Shown here piece by piece: positions 16,270-24,824 of a stretch of 37,843 nucleotides of DNA. Under the pieces are notes generated by a model. It was not told the origin of the DNA. It searched no databases and saw only the letters and a list, made by a program, of their open reading frames with translations. Positions within the stretch are counted from its first letter, which is position 1; every line of letters begins with the position of its first letter. The stretch lies in assembly GCA_021778125.1 (NCBI GenBank), contig JAJYCT010000010.1:1-37843 (forward strand). The letters run 5' to 3'. Source of the DNA: Myxococcales bacterium (GTDB lineage: Bacteria; Myxococcota_A; Polyangia; Polyangiales; Polyangiaceae). The translations under genes and the position numbers were made by a program.

Positions 16270-17658
16270 ATGTTCGAGCGCCTACGCAAGCCTACGCCGG
16301 AGACCACGCAGAAGGTCAACTTCGCGGTAGATCTCGGGATCTTGGTGACGGCCAGCTTCGTCGCTGCAAGCTCTCTGGGACAGCTGCACTGGAAAGTCGC
16401 GCTGGCGATGTCCCTCCTGGCGGTCGGCGCGTGGTCGTTCGGTAGCAGGGTCCTGCGCCACTACGACGTGAGCAACGGGCGCGGCTTCCTGGGCGACATC
16501 GCGCTCACTCTGGTCCTGCTGGCCGGGGTTGCGGGGCCCATCGCCCTGCTCCGCCTGGTGGTCCCCCGCTACGCGATGGCGACGGAGCTCACGCGCTTCC
16601 TGGTCATCATGCTACCGGCGATCCTCTGGGTTCGTCTGCGCGCGACCGGGCTCCGCCTGTGGCGCGCCCGGGCGGTGGAGCAGGTCGTCATCGTGGGCGC
16701 CGGGTCGCTCGGGCGCCTCTCGCACCGCGAGATCCGCGACGGGAACAGGCGCGCCGAGGTGATCGGCTACCTGCGCTTCGACGAGGAGCAGGACCACGCG
16801 CGCCTGCAGGCCCCGGTGCTCGGCACCGTGCGGGATCTCGACGCAGCCATCCGGGCGCACGTCGTCAACGAGGTCTACTTCGCCTCGAACGCGCTGCAGC
16901 ACCGCGTGGAGGTGCAGCAGGCCATCGCGACGTGCGAGAAGTTCGGCATCCCGTTCGCGCTCCCCGCATGTGGCTATCGCTTCGCTCGCGCGAAGCCCGT
17001 ATTCGAGAAGGCGATCGCCGACGGGTACGTTCACTACCTGAGCGTCCGCAACAAGCCCATCCAGCTCGGGCTCAAGCGAGCGATCGACATCGTCGCGTCG
17101 GGCACGGCCCTGGTTCTGCTCGCGCCGCTGCTCCTCGCCACCGCGCTCGCCGTCAAGCTGACCTCGCGCGGGCCAATCCTCTTCAAACAGGTCCGTGTCG
17201 GCCAGCACGGCCGCACGTTCCACATGCTGAAGTTCCGTTCGATGGTGGTCAACGCCGAGGAGCTCAAGGACAGGCTCGCTGCCCGCAACGAGCAGTCTGG
17301 CCCGGTCTTCAAGATGACGCGCGATCCGCGCATCACGGGCGTCGGACGGTTCATCCGCAAGTACAGCATCGACGAGCTGCCCCAGCTCATCAACGTCCTG
17401 CGCGGCGACATGTCGATCGTCGGCCCGCGCCCGCCGATCCCGTCCGAGGTCGCCAAGTACGAGGCCTGGCAGCGCCGGCGTCTGTCGGTGCGGCCCGGTC
17501 TGACGTGCGTCTGGCAGGTGAGCGGCCGCAACGAGATCTCCTTCGAGGAATGGATGCTGCTCGACATGCGCTACATCGATCACTGGAGCCTGGGGCAGGA
17601 CATCCAGCTGATCCTCAAGACGGTCCCGGTCGTGCTCACGGGCCGCGGAGCGAGCTGA
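16270..17658 (+). CDS. polyprenyl-phosphate sugar-1-phosphate transferase (EpsZ/WbaP type)
   Basis: This 462-aa integral membrane enzyme starts EPS repeat-unit synthesis by moving a sugar-1-phosphate onto undecaprenyl phosphate. The N-terminal half has four hydrophobic segments (about residues 18-125), then a Rossmann-like domain with IVGAGSLGRL at 141-150. The C-terminal catalytic domain starts near KRAIDIVASG and contains FKQVRVGQHGRTFHMLKFRS, then DELPQLINVLRGDMS and VGPRPP, the family signature. The start is the ATG at 16270; no good ribosome site is seen. The stop overlaps the response regulator by one base. As I recall, the M. xanthus counterpart is EpsZ. The sugar is not determined here. 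Confidence 0.93.
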   Translation: MFERLRKPTPETTQKVNFAVDLGILVTASFVAASSLGQLHWKVALAMSLLAVGAWSFGSRVLRHYDVSNGRGFLGDIALTLVLLAGVAGPIALLRLVVPRYAMATELTRFLVIMLPAILWVRLRATGLRLWRARAVEQVVIVGAGSLGRLSHREIRDGNRRAEVIGYLRFDEEQDHARLQAPVLGTVRDLDAAIRAHVVNEVYFASNALQHRVEVQQAIATCEKFGIPFALPACGYRFARAKPVFEKAIADGYVHYLSVRNKPIQLGLKRAIDIVASGTALVLLAPLLLATALAVKLTSRGPILFKQVRVGQHGRTFHMLKFRSMVVNAEELKDRLAARNEQSGPVFKMTRDPRITGVGRFIRKYSIDELPQLINVLRGDMSIVGPRPPIPSEVAKYEAWQRRRLSVRPGLTCVWQVSGRNEISFEEWMLLDMRYIDHWSLGQDIQLILKTVPVVLTGRGAS

Positions 17659-18077
17659 TGGCAGCGAGCGCCGACAGAATCGTCCTCGTCGTCGAGGACG
17701 ATCCGACGCTTCAGCGCGCCATGGCCAAGGCGCTCGAGGAGAACCGGTTCCACGCGGTCACGGCCCTCGACTACGAGACGGCGCTCCGGTGCCTCAAGAA
17801 CATTCGCCCCCACCTCGTCGCGCTCGATCTCGGGCTGCCGCGCGAGTCGGGCTACGAGCTCTGCGAGTACATCCGCAAGCAGCCCGAGCTTCTGTACATC
17901 CCCATCCTGGTGACCAGCGATCGCGCCTTCCCCGAGGACATGGCCCACGCCGAGGATGCGGGGGCCAACGCCTTCCTCAAGAAGCCGTTCCCGATGAAGA
18001 AGCTGCTCAAGTACGTCGAAGCGCTCCTCGACGGGCCGACCTCGAGCCGGCCGAGCGTCCGGCGCCTGCGCGTCTGA
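17658..18077 (+). CDS. single-domain response regulator
   Basis: This is a 139-aa protein with only a receiver domain. The acidic pocket is Glu13, Asp14, Asp15 (VEDDPTL), the phosphate acceptor is Asp57 (ALDLGLP), Thr86/Ser87 follow (LVTSDRAF) and the lysine is Lys109 in FLKKPFP. There is no output domain; the last 20 residues are a basic Ser/Arg tail. The start overlaps the transferase stop (TGATG), so the two are coupled. No histidine kinase is encoded in the window. M. xanthus eps also contains a lone receiver gene (EpsW, from memory). Protein-protein control of EPS synthesis is inferred. Confidence 0.93.
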   Translation: MAASADRIVLVVEDDPTLQRAMAKALEENRFHAVTALDYETALRCLKNIRPHLVALDLGLPRESGYELCEYIRKQPELLYIPILVTSDRAFPEDMAHAEDAGANAFLKKPFPMKKLLKYVEALLDGPTSSRPSVRRLRV

Positions 18078-18118
18078 GCCCGGCCGCGTCCGCGCCGGTC
18101 TTGAGACGAAGCAGGACC

Positions 18119-19657
18119 ATGGCTAATAGAGGCCGCACGATGGGCGACGACCGGGCACGCGTAGGCGAGGCGCTCGCCGATCGCGACGCTCCGAGCGCGA
18201 CGCTGCTCGCCATCCGCAACGGCCTCAAGCTGGGGGCGTCGCTCGTGTTCACGTGGGGCATCGCGCTCACGATTCGCATGATGCTGCCGCGCTACCTGGG
18301 GCCCACGCGGTTCGGGAGCTTGAGCTTCGCCGACGGGTTCACGACGGCCGCCTTCATCGTGCTGGGCCTCGGCGCGGACTCGTACATCCGCAAGGAGGTC
18401 GCCGTCCGCCCAGCTCACGCGAGCGACTTCTTCGGAGGCATCTTCGCCCTGCGCGTGGGGCTCGGCGCGCTCGTGTTGCTCGCGATGGCGGCCGTGCTGC
18501 GCCAGACGGGCCGCTCCGGCGACGTCATGGGCCTCGTCATGCTCTACGGTGTCACGCAGTTCTTCGTGAGCGCCAACGCCACGTTCTCGGCGATCCTGCA
18601 CGCCAAGGGGCGGGTGGGCGCGATGAGCGTCCTGGCCGTCGTGACCAAGGTCGTCTGGGCGGTCGGCGTCCTCCTCGCCATGGCGACGGGCGCCCGGCTC
18701 TGGGCGTACGCGGCCTCGTACCTCGCGTCGGAGGCGATCGAGACCGTGGTGCTCTACCGCCTCGCTGCGGCGCACGTGGGCCTGCGCCTTCGCGTCGACC
18801 GGCGGGCGACGGGCGCCATGCTCCTCGCCGCCCTTCCGTACTACGTGCAGCTCTTCGCGACGACGGCGTACGGCAAGCTCGACATCTCGCTGCTCGAGTT
18901 CATGGGCAACACCGAGGAGGTGGGCTGGTACGGCGCCGCCACCGCCGTGGCGTCGCTCACGCTCCTGGTGACGCCGCTCATCGGGTGGGTGCTCATGCCG
19001 ATGTTCGCGCGCGCGGCCGCTCGCTCGCGCGAGGAGCTCGACGCGCAGGTGCGGAGGTCGCTCGAGCTCATCCTCTCGGTGGCGATCCCGGCCGGCCTCA
19101 TGATCCAGGTCGGGGCCGACGTCTGGGTTCGCTTCATGTTCGGCGAGGCGTTCGCCCCCGCGGCCGGCGCGCTGCGGATCCTCGCCCCCATGTTCGTCGT
19201 CATGTACGTGGGCATCATCTACTCGATCGCCCTCGTGATGCTCGAGCGGGCCTGGGCGCTGGTCTTCATCGCGCTCGGCGGGCTCGTGGTGAACGTGACG
19301 CTCAACCTGCTGCTCATCCGCTTCTCGATGCGCCTGTTCGGCCCCGGCGGCGGCGGAACGGGGTGCTCGCTGGCGATGCTCGCCACCGAGATCTTCGTGA
19401 CCTCCTGCATGCTCGGGCTGCTCGGGCGCGGCGGGTTCGACCGCCGCAGCACCCTGGCGATCGCCAAGAGCGTGGGCGCCGGCGCCCTGGTCATCGTGCT
19501 CGACCGGATGCTCGTCGGGCTCGGGCCCCCGCGCCTGGTCGTCGATGCCGCCGTCTACACGGCCTTCGTGCTGGGCACCGGCGCCATCCGGGTCCGCGAG
19601 ATCGTGTCCGTGGTCAAGGAGGCGCTGCGGCGGCGGAGCGGCGCGATGGGCGACTGA
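18119..19657 (+). CDS. Wzx-type flippase (MATE/MOP superfamily, polysaccharide transporter)
   Basis: This 512-aa membrane protein has 12-14 hydrophobic segments and no soluble domain beyond a 30-residue N-terminus. The pattern (RYLGPTRFGSLSFADGFTTA early, LPYYVQLFATTAYGKLDISL in the middle) is typical of Wzx/RfbX proteins that move lipid-linked repeat units across the inner membrane. The ATG at 18119 has AGG six bases upstream; an ATG at 18140 is an alternative. It is followed after five bases by a convergent gene, so it ends the plus-strand transferase-regulator-flippase operon. Confidence 0.91.
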   Translation: MANRGRTMGDDRARVGEALADRDAPSATLLAIRNGLKLGASLVFTWGIALTIRMMLPRYLGPTRFGSLSFADGFTTAAFIVLGLGADSYIRKEVAVRPAHASDFFGGIFALRVGLGALVLLAMAAVLRQTGRSGDVMGLVMLYGVTQFFVSANATFSAILHAKGRVGAMSVLAVVTKVVWAVGVLLAMATGARLWAYAASYLASEAIETVVLYRLAAAHVGLRLRVDRRATGAMLLAALPYYVQLFATTAYGKLDISLLEFMGNTEEVGWYGAATAVASLTLLVTPLIGWVLMPMFARAAARSREELDAQVRRSLELILSVAIPAGLMIQVGADVWVRFMFGEAFAPAAGALRILAPMFVVMYVGIIYSIALVMLERAWALVFIALGGLVVNVTLNLLLIRFSMRLFGPGGGGTGCSLAMLATEIFVTSCMLGLLGRGGFDRRSTLAIAKSVGAGALVIVLDRMLVGLGPPRLVVDAAVYTAFVLGTGAIRVREIVSVVKEALRRRSGAMGD

Positions 19658-19662
19658 CCGCG

Positions 19663-20436
19663 CTACGGCGTGCGCTTGTCGCGCAGCTCTCCGAGGAGCA
19701 CGCCAAGGAATCGGGGGTCGCGGACGAGGTAGCGTCGCCAGAGACGCCGCGGCTCGCGCGCCAGGCGATACAGCCACTCCAGACCGTTGCGCGAGACCCA
19801 GAGGGGCGCGCGGCGCACGCTCCCGGCAACGAAATCGAGCGACGCCCCGATGCCCAGGAGCACCGCCGGCGCGAGCGCGCTGCGCGACTCGTGGATCCAC
19901 AGCTCCTGCTTGGGGGCACCGAGGGCGACGAGCACCACGTGGGGCCGGGCGGCGCGCACCGTTGCGAGCAGCTCCTGACGCTCCGCCGGCGGGCGCCGCA
20001 TGTCGATCCGCGGGCTCAGCGTGCCCACGACCTGCAGCCCCGGGTGGCGGGCCACCATCCGCTCGCCCGCCCGGGCGGCCACGCCCTCTCCGCCCCCCAG
20101 GAGAAGCACGCGCCACCCGCGCTCGGCGCCGCGCCGGACGAGCGGATCGATCAGGTCCGACCCCGACACCTTCTCGGGAACGCTCCTCCCGAGCATCCGC
20201 GCCGCCCAGACGACGGGCATCCCGTCTGCGAGCGAGAGGCTGACCGCCGCGTAGGCGTCCCGCAGGGCGGCGTTGTCCTGGTACTCGACGACGTGATCGA
20301 CGTTGGGCGTGAAGACCGACCCCCCCTGGCCGGCCGCGACGAGCGCGTCGATGGCGTTGACTGCTTCGCGCATCGTCAGGCCGTCGACCGGCACGCCGCC
20401 GATGTGGACGCGGCGCGCGGAGAGGCTCGCGGTCAC
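19663..20436 (-). CDS. WecG/TagA/CpsF family glycosyltransferase (GT26)
   Basis: This is a 257-aa glycosyltransferase. PNVDHV at 44-49, the SLADGMPVVW segment with DGMPVVW at 71-77, GSDL at 92-95 and GAPKQELW at 173-180 are the family motifs. Members transfer N-acetylmannosamine, its uronic acid or related sugars onto a lipid-linked acceptor. The GTG at 20436 shares bases with the preceding stop (GTGA), so it is the last gene of the minus-strand chain-length operon. M. xanthus EpsA belongs to the same family, as I recall. The donor sugar is not readable. Confidence 0.92.
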   Translation of the reverse strand: MTASLSARRVHIGGVPVDGLTMREAVNAIDALVAAGQGGSVFTPNVDHVVEYQDNAALRDAYAAVSLSLADGMPVVWAARMLGRSVPEKVSGSDLIDPLVRRGAERGWRVLLLGGGEGVAARAGERMVARHPGLQVVGTLSPRIDMRRPPAERQELLATVRAARPHVVLVALGAPKQELWIHESRSALAPAVLLGIGASLDFVAGSVRRAPLWVSRNGLEWLYRLAREPRRLWRRYLVRDPRFLGVLLGELRDKRTP

Positions 20437-20972
20437 TTCCCGGCCTCGCTTGGCTCCTCGGGCGAGGCCACGGGCTCGCCCGTCGAAGACACCAGGATCG
20501 TGCCGATGAACTTGTCGCGGCCGACGGTCGCGATGGTCTGCCGGGCGCTCTTGATGTCGGTCTTTCCGAGCTCGACGCACAGCACGACCGCGTCGGCCGC
20601 CATCGCGAGCGGGCTCGCCGTGGGGTTCTCCGCCAGTGCGCGCAGGGCCACGAAGACGCGCTCCCCGCCCTGGAGTTGCGCGCCCATATTGCGGATCTGG
20701 TGGTCGAGCAGCCGAAGGCTGAGGTCGCGCATGTCGAAGACGCACGACGGGCGGCCCGTGTACCACCAGCCGATCCGGGCGAGCGAGTTGGCGGCGGGCA
20801 GCGTGGCCACCCCCTTGCTCGCCGCCAGCACGGCGAGCGACTGCCACGGCCGCCGCTGAAGCGAGAGCCAGAGCGTCTGCAGCGCGACGTCGTCCCCGTG
20901 CGTGGGGACGGCGTCGGCACGGACCATGACCGCCGACGGCGCTTGCTCCGGGGGCGCCCCTTCTTCGCTCAC
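20433..20972 (-). CDS. BY-kinase-like (CpsD/Wzc cytoplasmic domain) protein without P-loop
   Basis: This is a 179-aa soluble protein. The middle and C-terminal part (ADAVVLCVELGKTDIKSARQ and TIATVGRDKFIGTILVSST) matches the end of the ATPase domain of bacterial tyrosine kinases, where a VxxVxxxxT strand-helix unit is followed by GxVLN. The N-terminal region, where Walker A (GxxxxGKS/T) should be, reads SLAVLAASKGVATLPAANSL and has no such motif. There is also no Tyr cluster at the C-terminus. It sits between the chain-length protein and the WecG-type transferase, exactly where a co-polymerase kinase would be. A degenerate regulatory partner is inferred. It could also be an unrelated MinD-like remnant. 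Confidence 0.68.
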   Translation of the reverse strand: MSEEGAPPEQAPSAVMVRADAVPTHGDDVALQTLWLSLQRRPWQSLAVLAASKGVATLPAANSLARIGWWYTGRPSCVFDMRDLSLRLLDHQIRNMGAQLQGGERVFVALRALAENPTASPLAMAADAVVLCVELGKTDIKSARQTIATVGRDKFIGTILVSSTGEPVASPEEPSEAGK

Positions 20973-21005
20973 GTGCCGAGTCCTAGCACGGGAGCCGCGA
21001 GCTCC

Positions 21006-22538
21006 TCAGCTCGGCCGGTTCAGCTCCCCGAGAAGTGGCAGGTCCAGGGCCTGCTCCACTTGCCAGGGCTCCACGAAGCGCCCTTGGACGAGGTCCAGCA
21101 GGCCGGGTACCAGGACCAAGAACACGAGCGTCGCCAGGAGCGTCGCGACCAGGACGAGCAACACGTTGGGCTTGCTCGGCTTGCGCGCCAGCTCGGCGGG
21201 ACGCACCACCGTGTACTGGTACTTGAACGCCGCCCGGGTCACCTCGAGCTCGATGTTTGCCGCCTCGATGCGCGACAAGAGGTCGTTGTACTTGGCCGTC
21301 ACCGCCTGCAGCTTCGTGAGGGCCAGCGCGACCTCCGGGTCGTCGCGGAGATCAGCCGCGGTACGTGTGGTCGTGCTCGCCGGCGGCGCGGTGCCGGTCC
21401 CGCCGCCCACGCCGTCGCCGCCGCCCAGGGGGGCCGGCGCGCTCACCGGTGTGGCGGCCACGGAGGGCTTCGCGAGCTGCGCGACGAGCTGCCGCTCGCG
21501 TGCCGCGAGCGTCCGCAGCTCGGGCGGATCCGCCGCGAGCTGAGAGATCTTCTCGTTGAGCGCGACGACGGTCGGGTGCAGCGGGCCGAGCGTGGCGCGT
21601 GCGTCGGCGAGCTGATTCTGCGCCAGCATCAGCTGTCGATCCCGGTCTTCCTTGACCAGCCGGAGACGGCGGCGGACGTCCTCCAGCTCGGCCGCGGCGT
21701 CGTCGGTGTCGTCTCCGGTCGCGTCGGGCGAAGCCGTCGGCTGCGGCGTAGGCGCCGCCGCCTTGCGCACGCTCACCCGCCGTGCTCCTCTGGGCACCCC
21801 CGCGCCGGCGACGGCAGGAGCGGTGGCGCGTCGGTCGGCCTCGATCTTCGTGAGGTCGGCGAGCGCGGCGTCCACCTCGGCCGCCTGGGGCTGCGCGCGC
21901 TCCTGAAGGATACGGATCGCTTCGGTGACGACGTTGACGTTGGTGTCGTAACGCGCCTCGAGGAAGTTCTTCTGCAGGAACGTCACGATCTCGTACGCGA
22001 GGTCGCGGTCGGGCCACAGGATCTCGATCGTGATCGTCGACTCGTCGGACTGGACCTGCAGCCGCTTCTCGAGCAGCCCGATCATGTCACGCAGCTTGTC
22101 GTCGTCCGTCCGGGTGAAGAGGACGCCCATCGCGCGGTCCTTGAGGCGCAGGATCGGCTGACGCGTCGCCTCCCAGCGCGTGAGCAGGTCGAGCTGGTGG
22201 ATCGCGGCGACCAGGTTGTCGCGCTGCAGGATGGTTTCGACCGCGTTGTGCGTCGGGCTGTCGGCTTCGCGGGGCACCGCGCGGCTCGGGTTGCCGAGCG
22301 CCGGAAGGATGAGGTTGCGCTGCGCCAGGAGGCGCACGGAGCATTCGTAGGAGCGCGGCCAGAAGAGGGCGACCAGGATGCCCAGCGCCAGCGGCAGTAG
22401 CGCCGCGGCAACGGCCAGTCGGGGGTGGCGCCGGGGCGATCGCAGGAACAGGCCGGCGATGCGCTTGACGTGCTCAAGCCCGACCTCTTCCTCGTCCGAG
22501 GTCCCTTCCAGCACGAAATCCGGACCCCGATCGCCCAT
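21006..22538 (-). CDS. Wzz/Wzc-type polysaccharide chain-length determinant (membrane part)
   Basis: This is a 510-aa co-polymerase of the inner membrane. A first TM segment (about residues 42-60, ending near FWPRSYECSV) and a second near residues 462-484 (VLLVLVATLLATLVFLVLVP) bracket a long periplasmic domain with coiled-coil stretches (DDAAAELEDVRRRLRLVKED and around 350-420). A Pro/Ala/Thr-rich loop lies near 370-400. The motif ARKPSKPN before TM2 is typical. No kinase domain follows; it is encoded separately, 33 bases downstream. I prefer the ATG at 22538, since GAG lies nine bases upstream; the ATG at 22544 is possible. It probably sets EPS chain length together with the next gene. Confidence 0.9.
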   Translation of the reverse strand: MGDRGPDFVLEGTSDEEEVGLEHVKRIAGLFLRSPRRHPRLAVAAALLPLALGILVALFWPRSYECSVRLLAQRNLILPALGNPSRAVPREADSPTHNAVETILQRDNLVAAIHQLDLLTRWEATRQPILRLKDRAMGVLFTRTDDDKLRDMIGLLEKRLQVQSDESTITIEILWPDRDLAYEIVTFLQKNFLEARYDTNVNVVTEAIRILQERAQPQAAEVDAALADLTKIEADRRATAPAVAGAGVPRGARRVSVRKAAAPTPQPTASPDATGDDTDDAAAELEDVRRRLRLVKEDRDRQLMLAQNQLADARATLGPLHPTVVALNEKISQLAADPPELRTLAARERQLVAQLAKPSVAATPVSAPAPLGGGDGVGGGTGTAPPASTTTRTAADLRDDPEVALALTKLQAVTAKYNDLLSRIEAANIELEVTRAAFKYQYTVVRPAELARKPSKPNVLLVLVATLLATLVFLVLVPGLLDLVQGRFVEPWQVEQALDLPLLGELNRPS

Positions 22539-22594
22539 GGTCATCCACTCTGTACGGTAACAGACGCCTGAGCGTGTGATACTCCCCGGGGGCG

Positions 22595-23857
22595 ATGCTG
22601 CAAGCCCCGTGGCTCTTCGCAGCCGCGCTCGCGGCGCACGTCCTCGGGGACGCGGCGGGAACGCTCGACCTGTCGGATCGCCTGGAAGTGCGCGGGCGCA
22701 ACACGCAGTTCAGCGCCGGGCCCATCATCCCCAACCCGTCGCTCGACCTCGTCGACACGGCCACGGCCCGGCTCGGCCTCGTGGCCCCGCGGTGGGCCTA
22801 CACCTTCGGAGCCTCGACGGTGGCGATGCTGCCGGACATCGAGGCCTTCGTCACACCGATGGTGATCCAGTCCGGCGACGCCGGCGTGACGTGGCACGAC
22901 CGCGAGGTCACGATCGGGCTGGCGGAGTACGGCGCCTACGGCCTGATCAACTCGATCGCGACCGGGCCGCTGGTCGCCCCCACGTCCGGGGCCGCCCCGC
23001 CGCCGGCGACGGTCCAGCTCCTCAGCCAGCCGGGCAACGTGTACTATCTGTCCTCGCGCAGCGTTCTGACGGCCACCGATCGCGTCTCGCGCCGCTGGAC
23101 GCTCGCGCTGACGACCGAGTACGCGGTGCAAGGCGGGCTCGACGCGCCGTCACGCCTCGTGATGCCGTTCGTGCGCGGCCCGCGTGCCGAGGTCACCGCG
23201 ACCTACGCGCTCTCGCGCCGCGACGACCTGGAGACGAGCGTCATGGCGCAGCGAAGCGACACGTCGGAGGGCTACTGCTCGCCGTACATCGCTCCGTCCT
23301 ACCTCCCGCAGCCCGGCCAGCTCTGCGCCCCCGTGGGTCAGGTCGGGCAGTTCACCGAGGGTCTCCGCCACGCTCTGTCGAACGAGGCGCACCTGTCCGC
23401 GGCCGTCGGGGTCGCCGGCGCGCAGGTCCGCTTCCAGGACGTGCAGTCACAGTTCGACAACGCCGTCTTCCCGGTCGCCACCGCGGGCCTCGAGTGGTCG
23501 CGCAGGGGCGAGGGCGAGCCTCGCACGCTGCGCCTCGATTTCGCGGCGGCGCCCTTCATCGATCTGCGCTCGGGCATCGTCGACGAGCGCGCGCAGGTGA
23601 CCGGCTCGCTCCACATCCCGATGCGCGACCTCGTCTACTCGGGGACGCTCGGGGCGACACGCTCCATCGCCTCCCCGTTCGTCCTGCCGATGACGTCGTT
23701 CCAGTCGGACGCGGAGGTCGAGTACCTGGTCTCGAAGGTCGTCGGGGTCGGCGGCGGCGTGCGCTACCTGTGGCAGGACCAGGTGGGCCTGGGCACGCTG
23801 TCGCTGGCGATCGTGTTCGCGCAGGTCACCTTCCGCACGGCGCACCTGCGCTTCTAG
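22595..23857 (+). CDS. outer-membrane beta-barrel protein, EpsX-like export porin candidate
   Basis: This is a 420-aa exported protein: a short signal peptide (LQAPWLFAAALAAHVLGDAAG), then repeated amphipathic strands with short turns and a final strand ending FRTAHLRF, the aromatic C-terminal insertion signal. Two Cys lie in one loop (YCSPYIAPSYLPQPGQLC). No enzyme motif is seen. It is divergent from the chain-length operon, with 50 bases between them. M. xanthus EPS export uses a separate barrel (EpsX) with a short OPX protein, and a short OPX is encoded at 33439-34059, so this is the natural barrel partner. The barrel call is good; the export role is inference. Confidence 0.82.
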   Translation: MLQAPWLFAAALAAHVLGDAAGTLDLSDRLEVRGRNTQFSAGPIIPNPSLDLVDTATARLGLVAPRWAYTFGASTVAMLPDIEAFVTPMVIQSGDAGVTWHDREVTIGLAEYGAYGLINSIATGPLVAPTSGAAPPPATVQLLSQPGNVYYLSSRSVLTATDRVSRRWTLALTTEYAVQGGLDAPSRLVMPFVRGPRAEVTATYALSRRDDLETSVMAQRSDTSEGYCSPYIAPSYLPQPGQLCAPVGQVGQFTEGLRHALSNEAHLSAAVGVAGAQVRFQDVQSQFDNAVFPVATAGLEWSRRGEGEPRTLRLDFAAAPFIDLRSGIVDERAQVTGSLHIPMRDLVYSGTLGATRSIASPFVLPMTSFQSDAEVEYLVSKVVGVGGGVRYLWQDQVGLGTLSLAIVFAQVTFRTAHLRF

Positions 23858-23861
23858 CGCG

Positions 23862-24824
23862 TCAGCCGGGCTTCCAGGCGCTCGCCTGGCGGGCGTTGAG
23901 CTCCTCGGTTGCCCGCCGCTTGCCCTTGAGCAGGCACGCCCACTGGTACCGGCGCAGGAATCGCCGGAACTCGGCGTCCCCGTAGCGATCCCGCCGCTCG
24001 ATCATCGCCTCGAGGTATCCGTGCATCATCGCGACGCTCCCGGCCACGACGGGCGGGTGGGCCATGCGGTACACGGAGCTCGCCATCATGTACGCGAGCG
24101 GGGTGCCCATGAAGTACTGGCCGAAGCCGTGGCGCTTGCGCCCCGTCCACCAGTTCTTGTAGCTCGTGCCCATCGGGCGCAGGTGCACGTAGCGCAGTTC
24201 CGGGTCGTCCCACGAGACGGCGATCCAGCCGAGCTGCCGGCAGCGGTGCCCGTCGATCCCGTCCCACATCACCTGCCGGACGAAGCCGCCGATCTCCCGG
24301 AAGCACCTCGTCCTGTAGAACTTCGTCTGGCCCCCTGAGTTCTCGTCGCCGTTCTTCTCGGAGACGAGATCGGAACCCGGCACGAGCGGGAAAGCGGCGT
24401 GGTCGTCCGGCACGCCGGGGCGGAAAAAGTACGGCTTGCCCGAGCACGTCCCGATGCGCGGCTCGGCCTCCATCCGGTCCATCAGCCTGGCGAAGTACCG
24501 GGGGGGCAGGTCGAGGTCGAGATCCAGCTTGCAGACGTAGTCGAACGCGTCGGGATCGATGGTCTGGTAGCCCGCGTAGAAGGCCTCGATGACGCCGGGG
24601 CCGACCTTGCGGGCCCCGCGATCGGCGCGGTGCACGACGCGGATGAAGGGCACGCGGGCGGCGTACTCGGCGAGGATCTGCGGCGTCTCGTCCTTGGAGC
24701 CGTCGTCGACGAGGACCCAGAGCGCGGGCGGCTCGCTCTGTCCAACCACCGAGTCGAGCGTGCGGCGGGCGTACCTCGCCTCGTCGCGGCAGGGGGTGAT
24801 GAGGCAGTACCTGCGTGAGCTCAT
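23862..24824 (-). CDS. family 2 glycosyltransferase
   Basis: This is a 320-aa GT2 enzyme. The N-terminal CLITPCRDEARYARRTLDSV, the DDGS motif at 40-43 and the DLDLDLP segment (DxD at 101-103) are the GT-A nucleotide-sugar and metal sites. WDGIDGHRCRQLGW is the acceptor-side motif. No membrane segments are seen, so it acts at the cytoplasmic face on the lipid-linked repeat unit. I chose the ATG at 24824, which overlaps the asnB stop (ATGA); a longer open frame upstream lies inside asnB. The donor sugar is unknown. Confidence 0.92.
   Translation of the reverse strand: MSSRRYCLITPCRDEARYARRTLDSVVGQSEPPALWVLVDDGSKDETPQILAEYAARVPFIRVVHRADRGARKVGPGVIEAFYAGYQTIDPDAFDYVCKLDLDLDLPPRYFARLMDRMEAEPRIGTCSGKPYFFRPGVPDDHAAFPLVPGSDLVSEKNGDENSGGQTKFYRTRCFREIGGFVRQVMWDGIDGHRCRQLGWIAVSWDDPELRYVHLRPMGTSYKNWWTGRKRHGFGQYFMGTPLAYMMASSVYRMAHPPVVAGSVAMMHGYLEAMIERRDRYGDAEFRRFLRRYQWACLLKGKRRATEELNARQASAWKPG

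Noticed and set aside
17852..20859. Very long open frames on both strands across the flippase and WecG genes
   Set aside because: Composition is Arg/Ala/His/Pro/Gly-rich without motifs, and they overlap genes with clear family signatures.
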